In this document: positions 27,297-37,759 of the stretch, piece by piece
Position numbering within the stretch: position 1 is the stretch's first letter
Layout of the letters: the number at the start of each line of letters is the position of its first letter
Source of the DNA: Serratia sp. UGAL515B_01
GTDB taxonomy: Bacteria > Pseudomonadota > Gammaproteobacteria > Enterobacterales > Enterobacteriaceae
Reading direction: 5' to 3'
Assembly (NCBI RefSeq): GCF_033095805.1
Contig: NZ_CP109901.1
Location: 682,001-746,000, forward strand
Length of the DNA stretch: 64,000 nt
Program-made: the position numbers and the translations under genes
Notes under the pieces: model-generated
Told to the model about the DNA's origin: nothing
What the model saw: the letters and a program-made list of their open reading frames with translations, nothing else
Databases searched by the model: none

Positions 27297-28757
27297 ATGC
27301 TTAACCTCAAGGATCCTTCACTGTTAAAACAGCTAGCGTACATCGATGGCCAGTGGGTCGCCGCTGACAGCGGGGCCACTTTTGAGGTGACCAACCCGGC
27401 CACCGGTGAAGTCATCGCCAGAGTTCCGCAGATGGGTGAGGCTGAAGCCGAGCGGGCAGTTGTTGCAGCACACAAAGCATTTAAACAGTGGAAGCGCAAG
27501 ACCGCCAAGCAACGTTCGGAGTTGCTGCAAGGCTGGTACGCATTGATGCAGGAAAACCTTGATGATCTCGCATTGATACTCACCGCCGAGCAGGGCAAAC
27601 CCTTGGCGGAAGCCCGTGGTGAACTGGCCAATGGCACTTCGTTTGTACAGTGGTTTGCCGAAGAGGCCAAACGCATATACGGTGACACCATTCCGCAGCC
27701 GTCGGGCGATAAACGCATTATTGTCACCAAGGAGCCGATTGGCGTGACTGCAGCGATCACACCGTGGAACTTCCCGCACGCGATGATCACCCGCAAAGTC
27801 GCGCCGGCGCTGGCAGCCGGTTGTGCTATGGTCTTGCGTCCGGCCAGCCAGACCCCGTTGTCGGCACTCGCTTTGGCCGCACTGGCCGAGCGTGCGGGCA
27901 TTCCTGCTGGCGTGTTCAGCATTATTACCGGCAGCGCAACGCAAATTGGCGGCGTACTGACCCGGCATCAACTGGTGCGCAAATTTAGTTTCACCGGCTC
28001 AACCGCCGTGGGACGATTATTGATTGGGCAGTGCGCCGACACGGTCAAAAAAGTTTCGATGGAACTGGGGGGGAACGCACCGTTCATTGTGTTTGATGAT
28101 GCCGATTTGGATCAGGCGGTGGAGGGAGCAATGCTGTCCAAGTTTCGCAATGCCGGGCAAACCTGTGTTTGTGCGAATCGTATTTACGTCCAAGACGGTA
28201 TCTATAATCTGTTCGCTGAAAAACTGGCCGTTGCGGCGCAGAAACTGGTATTGGGTAATGGGGCTGAGGCAGGCGTGACCCAAGGGCCTATGATCGACGA
28301 CGCTGCGGTACGTAAAGTCGAAGAGCATATTAGCGATGCGTTGGCGCAAGGCGCGCGGCTAGTGACCGGGGGCAAACGTCACGCGCTGGGTGGCAGCTTC
28401 TTCCAACCCACCGTATTGACTGGCGTTACCGACAGCATGAAGGTTGCACAAGAAGAAACGTTCGGCCCGTTGGCACCGTTGTTCCGCTTCAGCACTGAAG
28501 AGGAGGTCATCTCGCAGGCCAACGCTACCGAGTTCGGCCTGGCGAGTTATTTCTATACTCGCGATATTGGTCGAGTCATGCGCGTCAGCGAAGAGTTGGA
28601 GTACGGTATGGTCGGCGTCAACACGGCAGCGATTGCCAACGAAATGGTGCCGTTCGGTGGAGTCAAACAATCCGGTCTGGGGCGTGAGGGGTCCAAGTAC
28701 GGGATTGAGGATTATCTGGAAATCAAATACGTGTGCCTGGGTGGTATTGATCGTTAA
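27297..28757 (+). CDS. NAD(P)-dependent aldehyde dehydrogenase, probable sulfolactaldehyde dehydrogenase
   Basis: The 486-residue ALDH superfamily member is close to succinate semialdehyde dehydrogenases. It has catalytic Cys290 (NAGQTCVCANR), general base Glu256 (MELGGNAPF), TPWNFPHAMI near residue 160, and EETFGPLAP. In sulfo-ED clusters a GabD-like enzyme oxidises 3-sulfolactaldehyde to 3-sulfolactate, and that role fits best here. No GABA transaminase gene is nearby. It ends operon 1 and converges on the LacI gene with a 56-base gap. Confidence 0.87.
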   Translation: MLNLKDPSLLKQLAYIDGQWVAADSGATFEVTNPATGEVIARVPQMGEAEAERAVVAAHKAFKQWKRKTAKQRSELLQGWYALMQENLDDLALILTAEQGKPLAEARGELANGTSFVQWFAEEAKRIYGDTIPQPSGDKRIIVTKEPIGVTAAITPWNFPHAMITRKVAPALAAGCAMVLRPASQTPLSALALAALAERAGIPAGVFSIITGSATQIGGVLTRHQLVRKFSFTGSTAVGRLLIGQCADTVKKVSMELGGNAPFIVFDDADLDQAVEGAMLSKFRNAGQTCVCANRIYVQDGIYNLFAEKLAVAAQKLVLGNGAEAGVTQGPMIDDAAVRKVEEHISDALAQGARLVTGGKRHALGGSFFQPTVLTGVTDSMKVAQEETFGPLAPLFRFSTEEEVISQANATEFGLASYFYTRDIGRVMRVSEELEYGMVGVNTAAIANEMVPFGGVKQSGLGREGSKYGIEDYLEIKYVCLGGIDR

Positions 28758-28813
28758 ACCGTTCGCGGGGTGTCTCCACGGATCCCGCATCAGTTTGCAG
28801 CACCGAGCTCAAG

Positions 28814-29869
28814 TTATTGGCGGGTGCTCTCCCGCACAATGAGCTCGAATCCCAGATCAATGGTTTCCGGCCTTGCGGGCAGTGTCCCCGTTTCAATCCA
28901 CTGTAACAGCCGTGTGGCTACGGTGCGTCCGATCTCAATGGGATAAGGGCGTACGGTGGTGAGGCTAGGTACGCTGAGTTTACTCAATGGCAAATCGCCG
29001 AAACCCGCGATCGCCAGTTCGGTCGGGACTTTAATGTCACGTCGACGAGCTTCAAACAGTGCGGCAATCGCCAACACGTCGTTGGAGCAGCATAGCCCTT
29101 GAGGTTGAGCGGCGATCAGCGCTAATTGATCGAATATTTGAGTTAACACCGTCTCGGAAATATTTTCTTCCAAGTCAATGATATCGACAATACAGCCCTG
29201 TTTTTCCAGCCACGCACGTAAGCCTTCTGCACGCTTGCGAGCGCGATGATCGAGGTGCATACGCACACCAATATAGGTGAAGCGCCGCAGGCCGAGTGAA
29301 TGCATGTGTTCGGCCAGCGCAGCACCGACCGCCTCATGGAAAAAACCGACCTGAAGGTGAAAGGGTTCGTCACCCAACTCCCACATTTCAGCCACCGGAA
29401 TGCCGGTGGCTTCAAGCATCGAGCGGTGGGCAGCATGCTGGTTTCCGGTCAGTACCAGTGCTGCTGGCGACCAGGATAAATGTGCACGCAGAAGTTCCAT
29501 CTCACGCTCGGGATCGTAGTTACTGTTGCTAATCATCAACTGATAACCCCGTTCTTCGAAAATGTCCTGCATGGCCTGCAATGTTTCAGAGAAAAATGCG
29601 TTGACCATCGATGGGACGATCACTGCCACCGTGCGGCTGTGCGAAGCCGCGAGTGCACCCGCCAACCGATTGATGGTGTAGCCGGTATCGGCAATCGCTT
29701 TGCGTATGCGTTCGGCGCGTTTGCTGGATACCGCATCGGGGTCGCGCAGGAACAACGAAACGGTGCTGGGTGAAACATTTGCCCGTTTAGCTACTGCACT
29801 CATCGTTACGCGGTTTCCTTTGCGACGTCCCAGATTGAGATTGGCTACGGTTAGCGGTAAGTCGCTCAT
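28814..29869 (-). CDS. LacI/GalR-family regulator of the SQ cluster
   Basis: The 351-residue protein has an N-terminal LacI helix-turn-helix (MSAVAKRANVSPSTVSLFLR, about 23-42), a hinge helix (NRLAGALAASHS) and a periplasmic-binding-like effector domain (VAVIVPSMVNAFF onward; CSNDVLAIAALFEARR). The resemblance is to the GntR/GalR branch. It lies between the two SQ operons. Pairs of identical palindromes upstream of both suggest it represses both and is released by SQ or a sulfosugar intermediate. E. coli uses a DeoR-type protein (CsqR/YihW) for its SQ genes, so this would be a different regulator type. Confidence 0.87.
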   Translation of the reverse strand: MSDLPLTVANLNLGRRKGNRVTMSAVAKRANVSPSTVSLFLRDPDAVSSKRAERIRKAIADTGYTINRLAGALAASHSRTVAVIVPSMVNAFFSETLQAMQDIFEERGYQLMISNSNYDPEREMELLRAHLSWSPAALVLTGNQHAAHRSMLEATGIPVAEMWELGDEPFHLQVGFFHEAVGAALAEHMHSLGLRRFTYIGVRMHLDHRARKRAEGLRAWLEKQGCIVDIIDLEENISETVLTQIFDQLALIAAQPQGLCCSNDVLAIAALFEARRRDIKVPTELAIAGFGDLPLSKLSVPSLTTVRPYPIEIGRTVATRLLQWIETGTLPARPETIDLGFELIVRESTRQ

Positions 29870-30430
29870 CTGTTACCTCGGATGAAAAAGCTCAGGATAA
29901 TGAAAGCGGGACGTTTACAACGTCAATCGCGAGTCGCCATCAGAATTGAAAATTCGGATTCGACCAAAAATACGCTTGGATCTGAAGTGCGGGCCTGTAT
30001 GCTCATCGTTGCCAGTAGCCCATCCCCATACAACTTGAAGTCACTTGGCTATAAATACTCTGCAACCTGTATAGGGTAATTAATCATAAAGTGGTTTCAC
30101 ACCCGACGCTAGTTATGGTTCGGTAACGGTCCCCGTCATTCTGGATAGGGACATTGATAAAATATCTGCATGGTAGAGTTTTTTACGTATTGGTAACGTC
30201 CAAATACCTGCGCTTAGTATGCACCCACTTACGTTTAAAGCCGGTGGGATGACGCAAAACGCCTCGCCCTCAACCTTGAGAAGCATCCTTGCAATTACGG
30301 TTGATTGTAGACCGCTATCTTGCCAGCAAAGTTACTGGTCAGCCACGACCTTCGAGCCGATAAAAAACGTAGAAACAACAAGATAAGTCATTTTTGTTAT
30401 CGATGTGTATTTATTTAACCAAAATGAAAC

Positions 30431-30454
30431 AAAAATCGTAGCGATGCGATTTTT
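30431..30454. promoter_or_regulatory. Operator O3 of the SQ operon 2
   Basis: A 24-bp palindrome (AAAAATCGTAGCG in the left half, CGATTTTT at the right end) with mismatches only at the centre, 100 bases before the symporter start. Confidence 0.72.
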
Positions 30455-30477
30455 ATTGGTTTATGCTCTTCACGTGC

Positions 30478-30500
30478 ATTTTAGCAGCGCTGCGATTTTA
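30478..30500. promoter_or_regulatory. Operator O4 of the SQ operon 2
   Basis: Core AGCAGCGCTGCGATTTTA, almost the same as O2 at 23542. Its centre is 46 bases from O3 and 54 bases before the symporter ATG. Confidence 0.72.
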
Positions 30501-30542
30501 TCGGAGCAGCCAGGAAACCCATGTTGGAGAACACTTATAAAA

Positions 30543-32294
30543 ATGAATACATCTCTGTTTACCTTCATTAGCATGCTGTTCTTTACCTGTCTTGTCGCCG
30601 CCATTTCCTGGTCCTTGACTCGTAAGGCAAAGGACGTTGGTGCTCATGGCTACTTCATGGCCAGTGGTGGCCTCAATGGTTGGTTTATCGCAGGTTCGAT
30701 GATGCTGACCAACTTGTCCATCGACCAACTGATCGGCCTTAACGGTGATTCGTATGCACATAACCTGAGTTCTATGGCGTGGGAGGCTACAGCCGCAGTA
30801 TCGACCATCGCACTGGCGATGTTCTTTTTGCCCCGCTACCTGCGAGGCGGGTTTTCAACACTGCCGGAGTTTATTGAGAAACGTTACGACGTCTCTACTC
30901 GCAGGGTCGTCAGTGCCCTAATGGTTGCTACCTACACATTGGTCCTCAATCCCGCTTCGCTTTACTTGGGCGCGATCACGTTCAATCAGATTTTTGATCT
31001 ACAAAGTATTTTGGGCTGGTCTTATCCGGCCACCATATCGCTACTGATCGTCAGCACTGGAGTGATTGGCGCAGCTTATGCTGTACTCGGTGGTCTGCGC
31101 GCTGTGGCGGTGTCGGACACCATCAACGGTATTGGCTTACTGATAGTCGTGATCCTGATCCCGATCATTGGTTTGTGGACCCTCGGCCAAGGAAACGTGC
31201 TGTCTGGAGCTCAGACCATCATGCACGATACCCCCGAGAAGCTGAACGCCATTGGCGGCCCTCAGGATAAGGTGCCGTTCGGTGCACTGTTCACCGGGAT
31301 GATCGCTGCCAACCTGTTTTATTGGTGTACCAATCAGGCCATCGTACAAAAGAGCATGGCGGCTAAAAACCTGGCTGAGGGTCAGAAGGGGGTGCTGCTG
31401 TCTGGTTGCTTGAAGCTGTTGGTGCCGCTGGCCATGCTGATGCCTGGCGTCATTGCCTGGCATCTTTTCCGGGAGCAGCCGCTATCGAATTCCGACATGG
31501 CTTATCCGGCGCTGGTATCGTCATTGATGCCTTGGTGGATGAAAGGTTTCTTTGTGGCGGTGATTTTCGGTACCGTGATGAGTCACTTCAATGCCATCAT
31601 CAACGGCACCGCAACACTGCTCACCTACGACTTCTACAAGCCATTGAGGCCATTGGCCAACGATGAAGCGCTTGTGCGCTTTGGTAAACGCATCAGCATC
31701 CTCGCCGCTCTGGTGTCGTTACTGGTAGCTCCAATGCTGATGTACACACCAGAAGGTATTTACGCCGTGCTGCGCCGCTTCACCGGTTTCTTTAACATGC
31801 CGATCATTGCCATCATGCTGTTTGGTTTCTTCAATGCTCGCGGCGGCGCATTCCCTGCCAAGCTAGTACTGGGGCTGCATGCTTTCTGCTACGGGGTTTT
31901 CGTACTGGGCTTCAAGATCGACGTGTTATTGGGTATCAGCTTTATTCATGTCATGGGCATTATGTTCGCCATTGAAATGGCGATCCTGATCGCCCTGCGT
32001 AAACGCTTTGCCCGCGCCGAACCTTACGTCGCGCAAACTTCAAGCCGGGTCATGGACCTGACTCCCTGGCGCCATGCTGGAAGCTTCAGCGTCATGTTGG
32101 TCGCCGCACTGGTGTCGATTTACCTGACCTTTTCCCCATTGGGCGTCGCCAGCAGCACCGGGCCGAGCGATTGGTATGTGCCGCTGTTGACTGCGGTCTG
32201 GGTATTGGCGTTTATCGCGGCACGCGTTACCCACAGTCGCTGGCGCCAGAAGGCGAATGAGTCTAGCCAGCCAGCTTACGAGGTGCAGTCCTAA
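30543..32294 (+). CDS. Sodium:solute symporter (SSS family), probable SQ or SQ-glycoside importer
   Basis: From ATG at 30543 the protein has 583 residues and about 14 hydrophobic helices typical of the SLC5-like SSS family, with AGSMMLTNLSIDQLIGLNGD near the N-terminus and GVIGAAYAVLGGLRAVAVSDT in the middle. The longer frame from 30405 would place coding sequence over the operators and has no ribosome site, so it is rejected. It lies directly before sulfoquinovosidase (one-base overlap), which suggests uptake of SQ or its glycosides with Na+. The E. coli SQ system uses GPH-type permeases, so the transporter type differs. Confidence 0.85.
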   Translation: MNTSLFTFISMLFFTCLVAAISWSLTRKAKDVGAHGYFMASGGLNGWFIAGSMMLTNLSIDQLIGLNGDSYAHNLSSMAWEATAAVSTIALAMFFLPRYLRGGFSTLPEFIEKRYDVSTRRVVSALMVATYTLVLNPASLYLGAITFNQIFDLQSILGWSYPATISLLIVSTGVIGAAYAVLGGLRAVAVSDTINGIGLLIVVILIPIIGLWTLGQGNVLSGAQTIMHDTPEKLNAIGGPQDKVPFGALFTGMIAANLFYWCTNQAIVQKSMAAKNLAEGQKGVLLSGCLKLLVPLAMLMPGVIAWHLFREQPLSNSDMAYPALVSSLMPWWMKGFFVAVIFGTVMSHFNAIINGTATLLTYDFYKPLRPLANDEALVRFGKRISILAALVSLLVAPMLMYTPEGIYAVLRRFTGFFNMPIIAIMLFGFFNARGGAFPAKLVLGLHAFCYGVFVLGFKIDVLLGISFIHVMGIMFAIEMAILIALRKRFARAEPYVAQTSSRVMDLTPWRHAGSFSVMLVAALVSIYLTFSPLGVASSTGPSDWYVPLLTAVWVLAFIAARVTHSRWRQKANESSQPAYEVQS

Positions 32295-34339
32295 TGTCGT
32301 CTTTAACTTCAATGATCACCGCAGGCTTTGTACAAGCGAATAGCGAAATTCAACTGGTTGTCGATGGTCGCGTGTTGTTCCGTCACAGCGAAAGCACACC
32401 AGCGATTTATGTTGGTCACGGTGAAGCCGATATCACCATGCAACGCGGCAATTTTTCCATTAATGACTATGTTCACGAACGGATTGCTTTACGTCACGTT
32501 TGGCTGGATAAAGCGGCAGCGCGTATTGATTTTCGCGTATGGGTTGACGGCCCGCTTATCCTCAGCCTGAAACTGGAGGTGAACGGTAACCTGTTGCGAC
32601 TGGTTCCGCTGAATGTTGATGGCGCTATCAATCGCTTTTGGCTACGCGTGCCGGCATTGGCTGATGAGCACGTTTGGGGCTGCGGCGAGCAGATGTCTTA
32701 TTTCGACCTGCGTGGCCGACATTTCCCGTTGTGGACTTCAGAACCCGGGGTTGGACGCGATAAGTCGACGTGGCTGACCTTGCAGGCCGACAATGAAGCC
32801 AATGCTGGTGGTGATTACTACCACACCAATTATCCCCAGCCGACTTATATTTCGTCTCAGCGTTATTGCCTGCATGCAGTGACCACGGCATACGCGGATT
32901 TCGATTTCCGTCATGACAGTTTTCACGAATTACAGTTTTGGGCAGTACCTGAAGCATTCGAGTTTATGCTGGGTGATGATTTCCCTACTCTGGTCAGTCA
33001 GGTATCGAGCCATTTCGGTCGTCAGCCACGCCTGCCAGAGTGGGTGATGAACGGTGCCATCCTTGGCCTTAAGAACGGTTACGAACATGCTCAGTCGCGT
33101 CTCAACGACGCACTGGAAAAAGGTGTCGCCGTCAGCGCGCTTTGGTGTGAAGACTGGGAAGGCTTGCGCATTACTTCATTCGGTAAAAGACTGTTCTGGG
33201 ACTGGCAATGGAACGCCGCGCGTTATCCCGATCACGCAGCATGGGTTGCTAAGCTTGAGTCCCAGGGCATTCGTTTCATGGGATACGTTAACCCATACTT
33301 ATGCAACGACGGTCAGCTCTTTCTGGAAGCGGAGGAGGCCGGTTACCTGGCGACGCGTGCTGAAGGCGGCACCTATCTGGTCGATTTCGGCGAGTTCCTT
33401 TGCGGCGTCGTTGACTTCACTTTGCCCGCGGCTGCGCAGTGGTTCGAGGAACGTATTTTACGCCGCGAAATGCTCGATAAAGGGTTATCTGGCTGGATGG
33501 CAGACTTTGGCGAGTACTTGCCTATCGATCTGAAACTTGCCGGCGATGCAGACCCAATGCTTGAACATAACGCCTGGCCAGTACGCTGGGCAGAAGTCAA
33601 CGCGCGGGCAATTGCTGCCGCTGGCAAGACCGGCGAGGCGTTGTTTTTTATGCGTGCGGGCTACAGCGGTGTGCAGCGTCACTGCCCGCTACTGTGGGCG
33701 GGGGATCAGTCGGTCGATTTCAGCCGTCACGACGGCCTGCAAACCGTCATTTGCGGTGCCCTGTCTTCTGGATTGCTGGGCAATGCTTACCACCACAGTG
33801 ATATCGGCGGTTATACCAGCCTTTACGGCAACCTACGCACGGCGGAACTGTTTCAGCGCTGGGCTGAGATGGCCACATTCACGCCGGTAATGCGCACCCA
33901 TGAAGGTAACAGACCGGATCACAACGTGCAGTTTTGGCAGGATGCTGACACTTACGCACATTTTGCCCGTATGACCCGTATCTACGTTGGTCTGCGGCCT
34001 TACCTGCAAAGTCTTGTCGACGAAGCTGAGACCAAGGGGTTGCCGTTACAGCGACCATTGTTCCTTCATTACGAACATGACCTGGCCACCTACACCATTC
34101 AGGATCACTACCTTTATGGCCGGGATTTACTGGTGGCGCCGGTACACGCCGAAGGGAAAAACGAATGGAGTGCTTATCTGCCCAGCAGTGAACAGTGGCA
34201 GCACTTGTGGAGTGGAAAACGCTTTGCCGGTGGCCAGCGCGTGACCGTAGCCGCCCCGTTAGGTCAACCACCGGTGTTCATCCGTGTTGGCAGCCAGTGG
34301 CAGGATCTTTTTGAGTCCCTCGCTGATGTAGCCAAATGA
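32294..34339 (+). CDS. yihQ: GH31 sulfoquinovosidase (YihQ-like)
   Basis: The 681-residue retaining glycosidase hydrolyses alpha-sulfoquinovosyl glycosides to SQ. The sulfonate-recognition residues known from E. coli YihQ (Arg301, Trp304, Tyr508) appear at Arg299 and Trp302 (RLFW) and Tyr507 (DIGGYTS). The nucleophile is Asp404 (WMADFGEYLP) and the acid/base Asp471 (WAGDQSVDF). These residues separate it from plain alpha-glucosidases of GH31. No signal peptide is visible, so hydrolysis is cytoplasmic after import. The start overlaps the symporter stop. This gene is what anchors the cluster as sulfoquinovose catabolism. Confidence 0.93.
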   Translation: MSSLTSMITAGFVQANSEIQLVVDGRVLFRHSESTPAIYVGHGEADITMQRGNFSINDYVHERIALRHVWLDKAAARIDFRVWVDGPLILSLKLEVNGNLLRLVPLNVDGAINRFWLRVPALADEHVWGCGEQMSYFDLRGRHFPLWTSEPGVGRDKSTWLTLQADNEANAGGDYYHTNYPQPTYISSQRYCLHAVTTAYADFDFRHDSFHELQFWAVPEAFEFMLGDDFPTLVSQVSSHFGRQPRLPEWVMNGAILGLKNGYEHAQSRLNDALEKGVAVSALWCEDWEGLRITSFGKRLFWDWQWNAARYPDHAAWVAKLESQGIRFMGYVNPYLCNDGQLFLEAEEAGYLATRAEGGTYLVDFGEFLCGVVDFTLPAAAQWFEERILRREMLDKGLSGWMADFGEYLPIDLKLAGDADPMLEHNAWPVRWAEVNARAIAAAGKTGEALFFMRAGYSGVQRHCPLLWAGDQSVDFSRHDGLQTVICGALSSGLLGNAYHHSDIGGYTSLYGNLRTAELFQRWAEMATFTPVMRTHEGNRPDHNVQFWQDADTYAHFARMTRIYVGLRPYLQSLVDEAETKGLPLQRPLFLHYEHDLATYTIQDHYLYGRDLLVAPVHAEGKNEWSAYLPSSEQWQHLWSGKRFAGGQRVTVAAPLGQPPVFIRVGSQWQDLFESLADVAK

Positions 34340-34396
34340 ATTAACCTCACAGATTTTTGGCAGTGGAGCAGGAAAGGGTTCTTGAGGAGATAGGGC

Positions 34397-35272
34397 ATGA
34401 GTTACACCGTTAAATGTGTCGTCGAACAGGTCAGCGAACTGGGGGAATGCCCAGTGTGGTCGGTTAGGGAACAGGCTCTTTATTGGGCTGATATTCTGGG
34501 ACGACAACTACACCGGTTCGACCCGTTAACCGGAGCGGTTGCCAGTATCGTACTGCCTGAAGAGATCGGCTGTTATGGGCTGCGCCGTCAGGGTGGGTTT
34601 ATCGTCGCTTTGCGTAGCGGTATCTACTTGTTGTCGGAGGACGGTACGCTCGGCAAAAAACTTGCCGATAACCCTTGCAACCCCGCAGATAGTCGTTTTA
34701 ACGATGGTCGCGTCGACCCATGGGGGCGGTTCTGGGCCGGGACGATCTGGCAACCTCGCGATCGCAATGGCGCAGTGTTGATGCGAATCGATGAGCACTT
34801 GCGCGCAGAAGTCATGGCCGCAGATGTCATGGTGTCGAATGGGCTGGCCTTTAGCCCGGATCGTGCCTGGATGTATCACAGTGATACTCCGAATCATGTG
34901 CTCTATCGCTATGCCTTGGATGCCGATGGGGATCCAGGGGCACGTCAGATGGTGCGAACTTTTAACCGTGGCTCGGGTGGACGCCCCGACGGCGCTGCTT
35001 TTGATAGCCAGGGTTGTTACTGGAGCGCGCAGTTTGACGGTGGGCGCATTCTGCGGCTGGCACAGGATGGGACTCAACTGGACGAAATCCGGGTTCCTAC
35101 CCGATGGCCGACCATGGTTGCGTTCGGCGGGCCTGACCTAAGGACGTTGTATATCACCAGTTCACGGGAAAACCGTAGCGCCGAGGAGCTTGCAGAGTGG
35201 CCGCTTTCAGGTTGTGTGTTTGCCGTTGAGGTTAACGTTCCCGGCAACCCGGAGCCGACGTTTGCTGGTTGA
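34397..35272 (+). CDS. SMP-30/gluconolactonase family, probable sulfogluconolactonase
   Basis: The 291-residue six-bladed propeller has metal-binding motifs LGECPVWSV (Glu17 region), NDGRVDPWGRFWAGTI, VSNGLAFSPD and GGRPDGAAFD. The family opens sugar lactones with a divalent metal. In the sulfo-ED route it hydrolyses 6-deoxy-6-sulfoglucono-1,5-lactone to sulfogluconate. It sits between sulfoquinovosidase and the SDR that makes the lactone. Confidence 0.9.
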   Translation: MSYTVKCVVEQVSELGECPVWSVREQALYWADILGRQLHRFDPLTGAVASIVLPEEIGCYGLRRQGGFIVALRSGIYLLSEDGTLGKKLADNPCNPADSRFNDGRVDPWGRFWAGTIWQPRDRNGAVLMRIDEHLRAEVMAADVMVSNGLAFSPDRAWMYHSDTPNHVLYRYALDADGDPGARQMVRTFNRGSGGRPDGAAFDSQGCYWSAQFDGGRILRLAQDGTQLDEIRVPTRWPTMVAFGGPDLRTLYITSSRENRSAEELAEWPLSGCVFAVEVNVPGNPEPTFAG

Positions 35273-35278
35273 GTTTGA

Positions 35279-36088
<810 letters not shown>

Positions 36089-36613
36089 GTACAGTGTCTG
36101 ATTGCAGCGGGTGAAGGATACCGGGCAGGCATCGTGTTCGATTCTTTATTTCTATAAAAGTGTGATCCACGCAGAGGTCTGACAAAAGGTGGAACGGTCA
36201 CTCATTGCCATCATTTGCTGAGTTTACGACTCATTGCAGGCTGACTCAGTGTGCAGTTTGGTAGGCATTAATTTACTGATATATCCCCTTCATTCTTCAA
36301 GTTGCATGGGTGTTGGCGTCGTCCGTTCGCACCCGTCACAGAGTGAGCTATGCTCCTGGCGACTCTCCGACTTGCCACCTACACGCAACTCGCATTATTT
36401 TGGGTATAGCTTATTCCTGACGTGTAACGTGCCCTCGTTCCCTTTATCAGCACTGAATTTTACATTACATGCCTTTTGGGGCCTTTATTAATCGTTACCA
36501 TATCTTTCAAAATCGCCGCCTGTTGACTACGCTCTAGCAGTATTCTGGCATTTATCAAACCTATTGATAACTTTTAACTATTGTGGCTTTTTACGTTTCG
36601 TTGAGGAAGGTGT
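36089..36613. other. Intergenic region at the right end of the SQ cluster
   Basis: 525 bases without a gene, containing ERIC-like copy B (36281-36407). It marks a fall from GC-rich to more A/T-rich composition. GAGGAAGG at 36603-36610 is the ribosome site of the next gene. Confidence 0.5.
36281..36407. repeat. ERIC-like palindromic repeat, copy B
   Basis: Almost the exact inverse of copy C at 38271-38397. Central TGAGCTATGCTCCTGGCG, ends matching TTCATTCTTCAAGTTGCATG and ATTATTTTGGGTATA. Confidence 0.8.
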
Positions 36614-37585
36614 ATGGCGATAAACAGCGTTGGCAGCCCCTTGTTATGGGCTATTTTTTCCACCATCATTCTCGTGATGCTGGCCATCGATCTTCTGCTG
36701 CAAGGCAGAAAAGGTGAAAAAACCATGACAATGAGGCAGGCTGCCTGCTGGTCACTGGTTTGGGTCAGCATGGCTCTGCTGTTTAATTTTGGTTTTTGGT
36801 ACCACCTGAATCAAACAGCAGGCAGAGAGATAGCTGATGCTCAGGCATTAGCTTTTTTCACTGGCTATCTCATCGAAAAAGCGCTGGCCGTTGACAACGT
36901 TTTTGTTTGGCTGATGCTGTTCAGTTATTTCGCTATTCCGTCTCACTTGCAGCGACGCGTACTGATCCTCGGCGTACTCGGGGCAATTGTACTGCGAACC
37001 ATCATGATTTTTGCCGGAAGCTTGCTGATTTCTCAATTCTCCTGGTTACTCTATCTGTTTGGTGCCTTCCTGCTGCTTACAGGGATAAAAATGGCATTAA
37101 CCAGAGAAGACCCAACTGCGATCGGCAATAAGCCAGTAGTAAAGTGGCTGCGTAAACACCTGCGTATGACTGAACATCTTGAGGGAGAACGTTTCTTCGT
37201 GCGTCGTAACGGCGTACTGTTCGCTACCCCATTGTTACTGGTGTTGATAATGGTAGAGATAAGTGATGTTATTTTCGCGGTAGACAGTATTCCCGCTATC
37301 TTTGCTGTCACCACAGATCCTTTCATCGTGCTTACCTCAAACTTGTTCGCTATTTTAGGTTTACGCGCCATGTACTTCTTGCTTGCGAATGTTGCTACGC
37401 GCTTCTCAATGCTGAAATATGGTTTGGCATTGATCCTGGTCTTTATCGGTATAAAAATGCTGATAGTGGATCTCTACCATATCCCTGTCGCAATCTCTTT
37501 GAGCGTGGTCGTCACAATTTTGATTGTCACTCTGTTGATTAACGTTTGGGTTAACCATCGCCGCTCATCCCATCCATCTTCATAA
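36614..37585 (+). CDS. TerC-family integral membrane protein (Alx/YgjT-like)
   Basis: The 323-residue protein has about nine membrane helices and TerC signatures: [33 protein letters not shown] and [18 protein letters not shown] with acidic residues inside helices. Length and order match E. coli Alx, which exports manganese and responds to alkaline pH. E. coli alx is preceded by a manganese riboswitch, but I see no such element here. Flanking ERIC-like repeats lie on both sides of this gene and the next one. Confidence 0.87.
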   Translation: MAINSVGSPLLWAIFSTIILVMLAIDLLLQGRKGEKTMTMRQAACWSLVWVSMALLFNFGFWYHLNQTAGREIADAQALAFFTGYLIEKALAVDNVFVWLMLFSYFAIPSHLQRRVLILGVLGAIVLRTIMIFAGSLLISQFSWLLYLFGAFLLLTGIKMALTREDPTAIGNKPVVKWLRKHLRMTEHLEGERFFVRRNGVLFATPLLLVLIMVEISDVIFAVDSIPAIFAVTTDPFIVLTSNLFAILGLRAMYFLLANVATRFSMLKYGLALILVFIGIKMLIVDLYHIPVAISLSVVVTILIVTLLINVWVNHRRSSHPSS

Positions 37586-37759
37586 TCCCTTATAGGTAAT
37601 TTAAATGAAGGTATAAGAATTGAATATTGAGTGAGATTAGTCCTAAGTTGGGCATTGAGTCATCAATTGGCTTAATCAACATCATGCTGTCTATTTATAC
37701 TAAAATACGTTAACAACGGCTCGTAAGCACAACTTCAAGAACCAGAGGTGATATTAAAA

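Larger units (their letters stand above)
29870..30542. promoter_or_regulatory. Intergenic region between LacI gene and symporter
   Basis: 673 bases without a recognisable gene. A single ERIC-like half (CATACAACTTGAAGTCAC) lies near 30027. The last 140 bases hold the two operators and presumably the promoter of operon 2. The middle (30080-30400) is unexplained. Confidence 0.5.

Noticed and set aside
27297..28757. GABA-pathway succinate semialdehyde dehydrogenase
   Set aside because: No GABA transaminase or permease nearby; the context is sulfosugar breakdown.
30405..30542. 46-codon extension of the symporter
   Set aside because: It runs across both operators and has no ribosome site; ATG at 30543 is preferred.
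32294..34339. GH31 gene as an ordinary alpha-glucosidase
   Set aside because: RLFW and GGYTS match the sulfonate-binding residues of YihQ, and the neighbours form a sulfo-ED set.
36408..36613. Manganese (yybP-ykoY) riboswitch before the TerC gene
   Set aside because: I could not find its conserved core in the leader; a covariance search would settle it.
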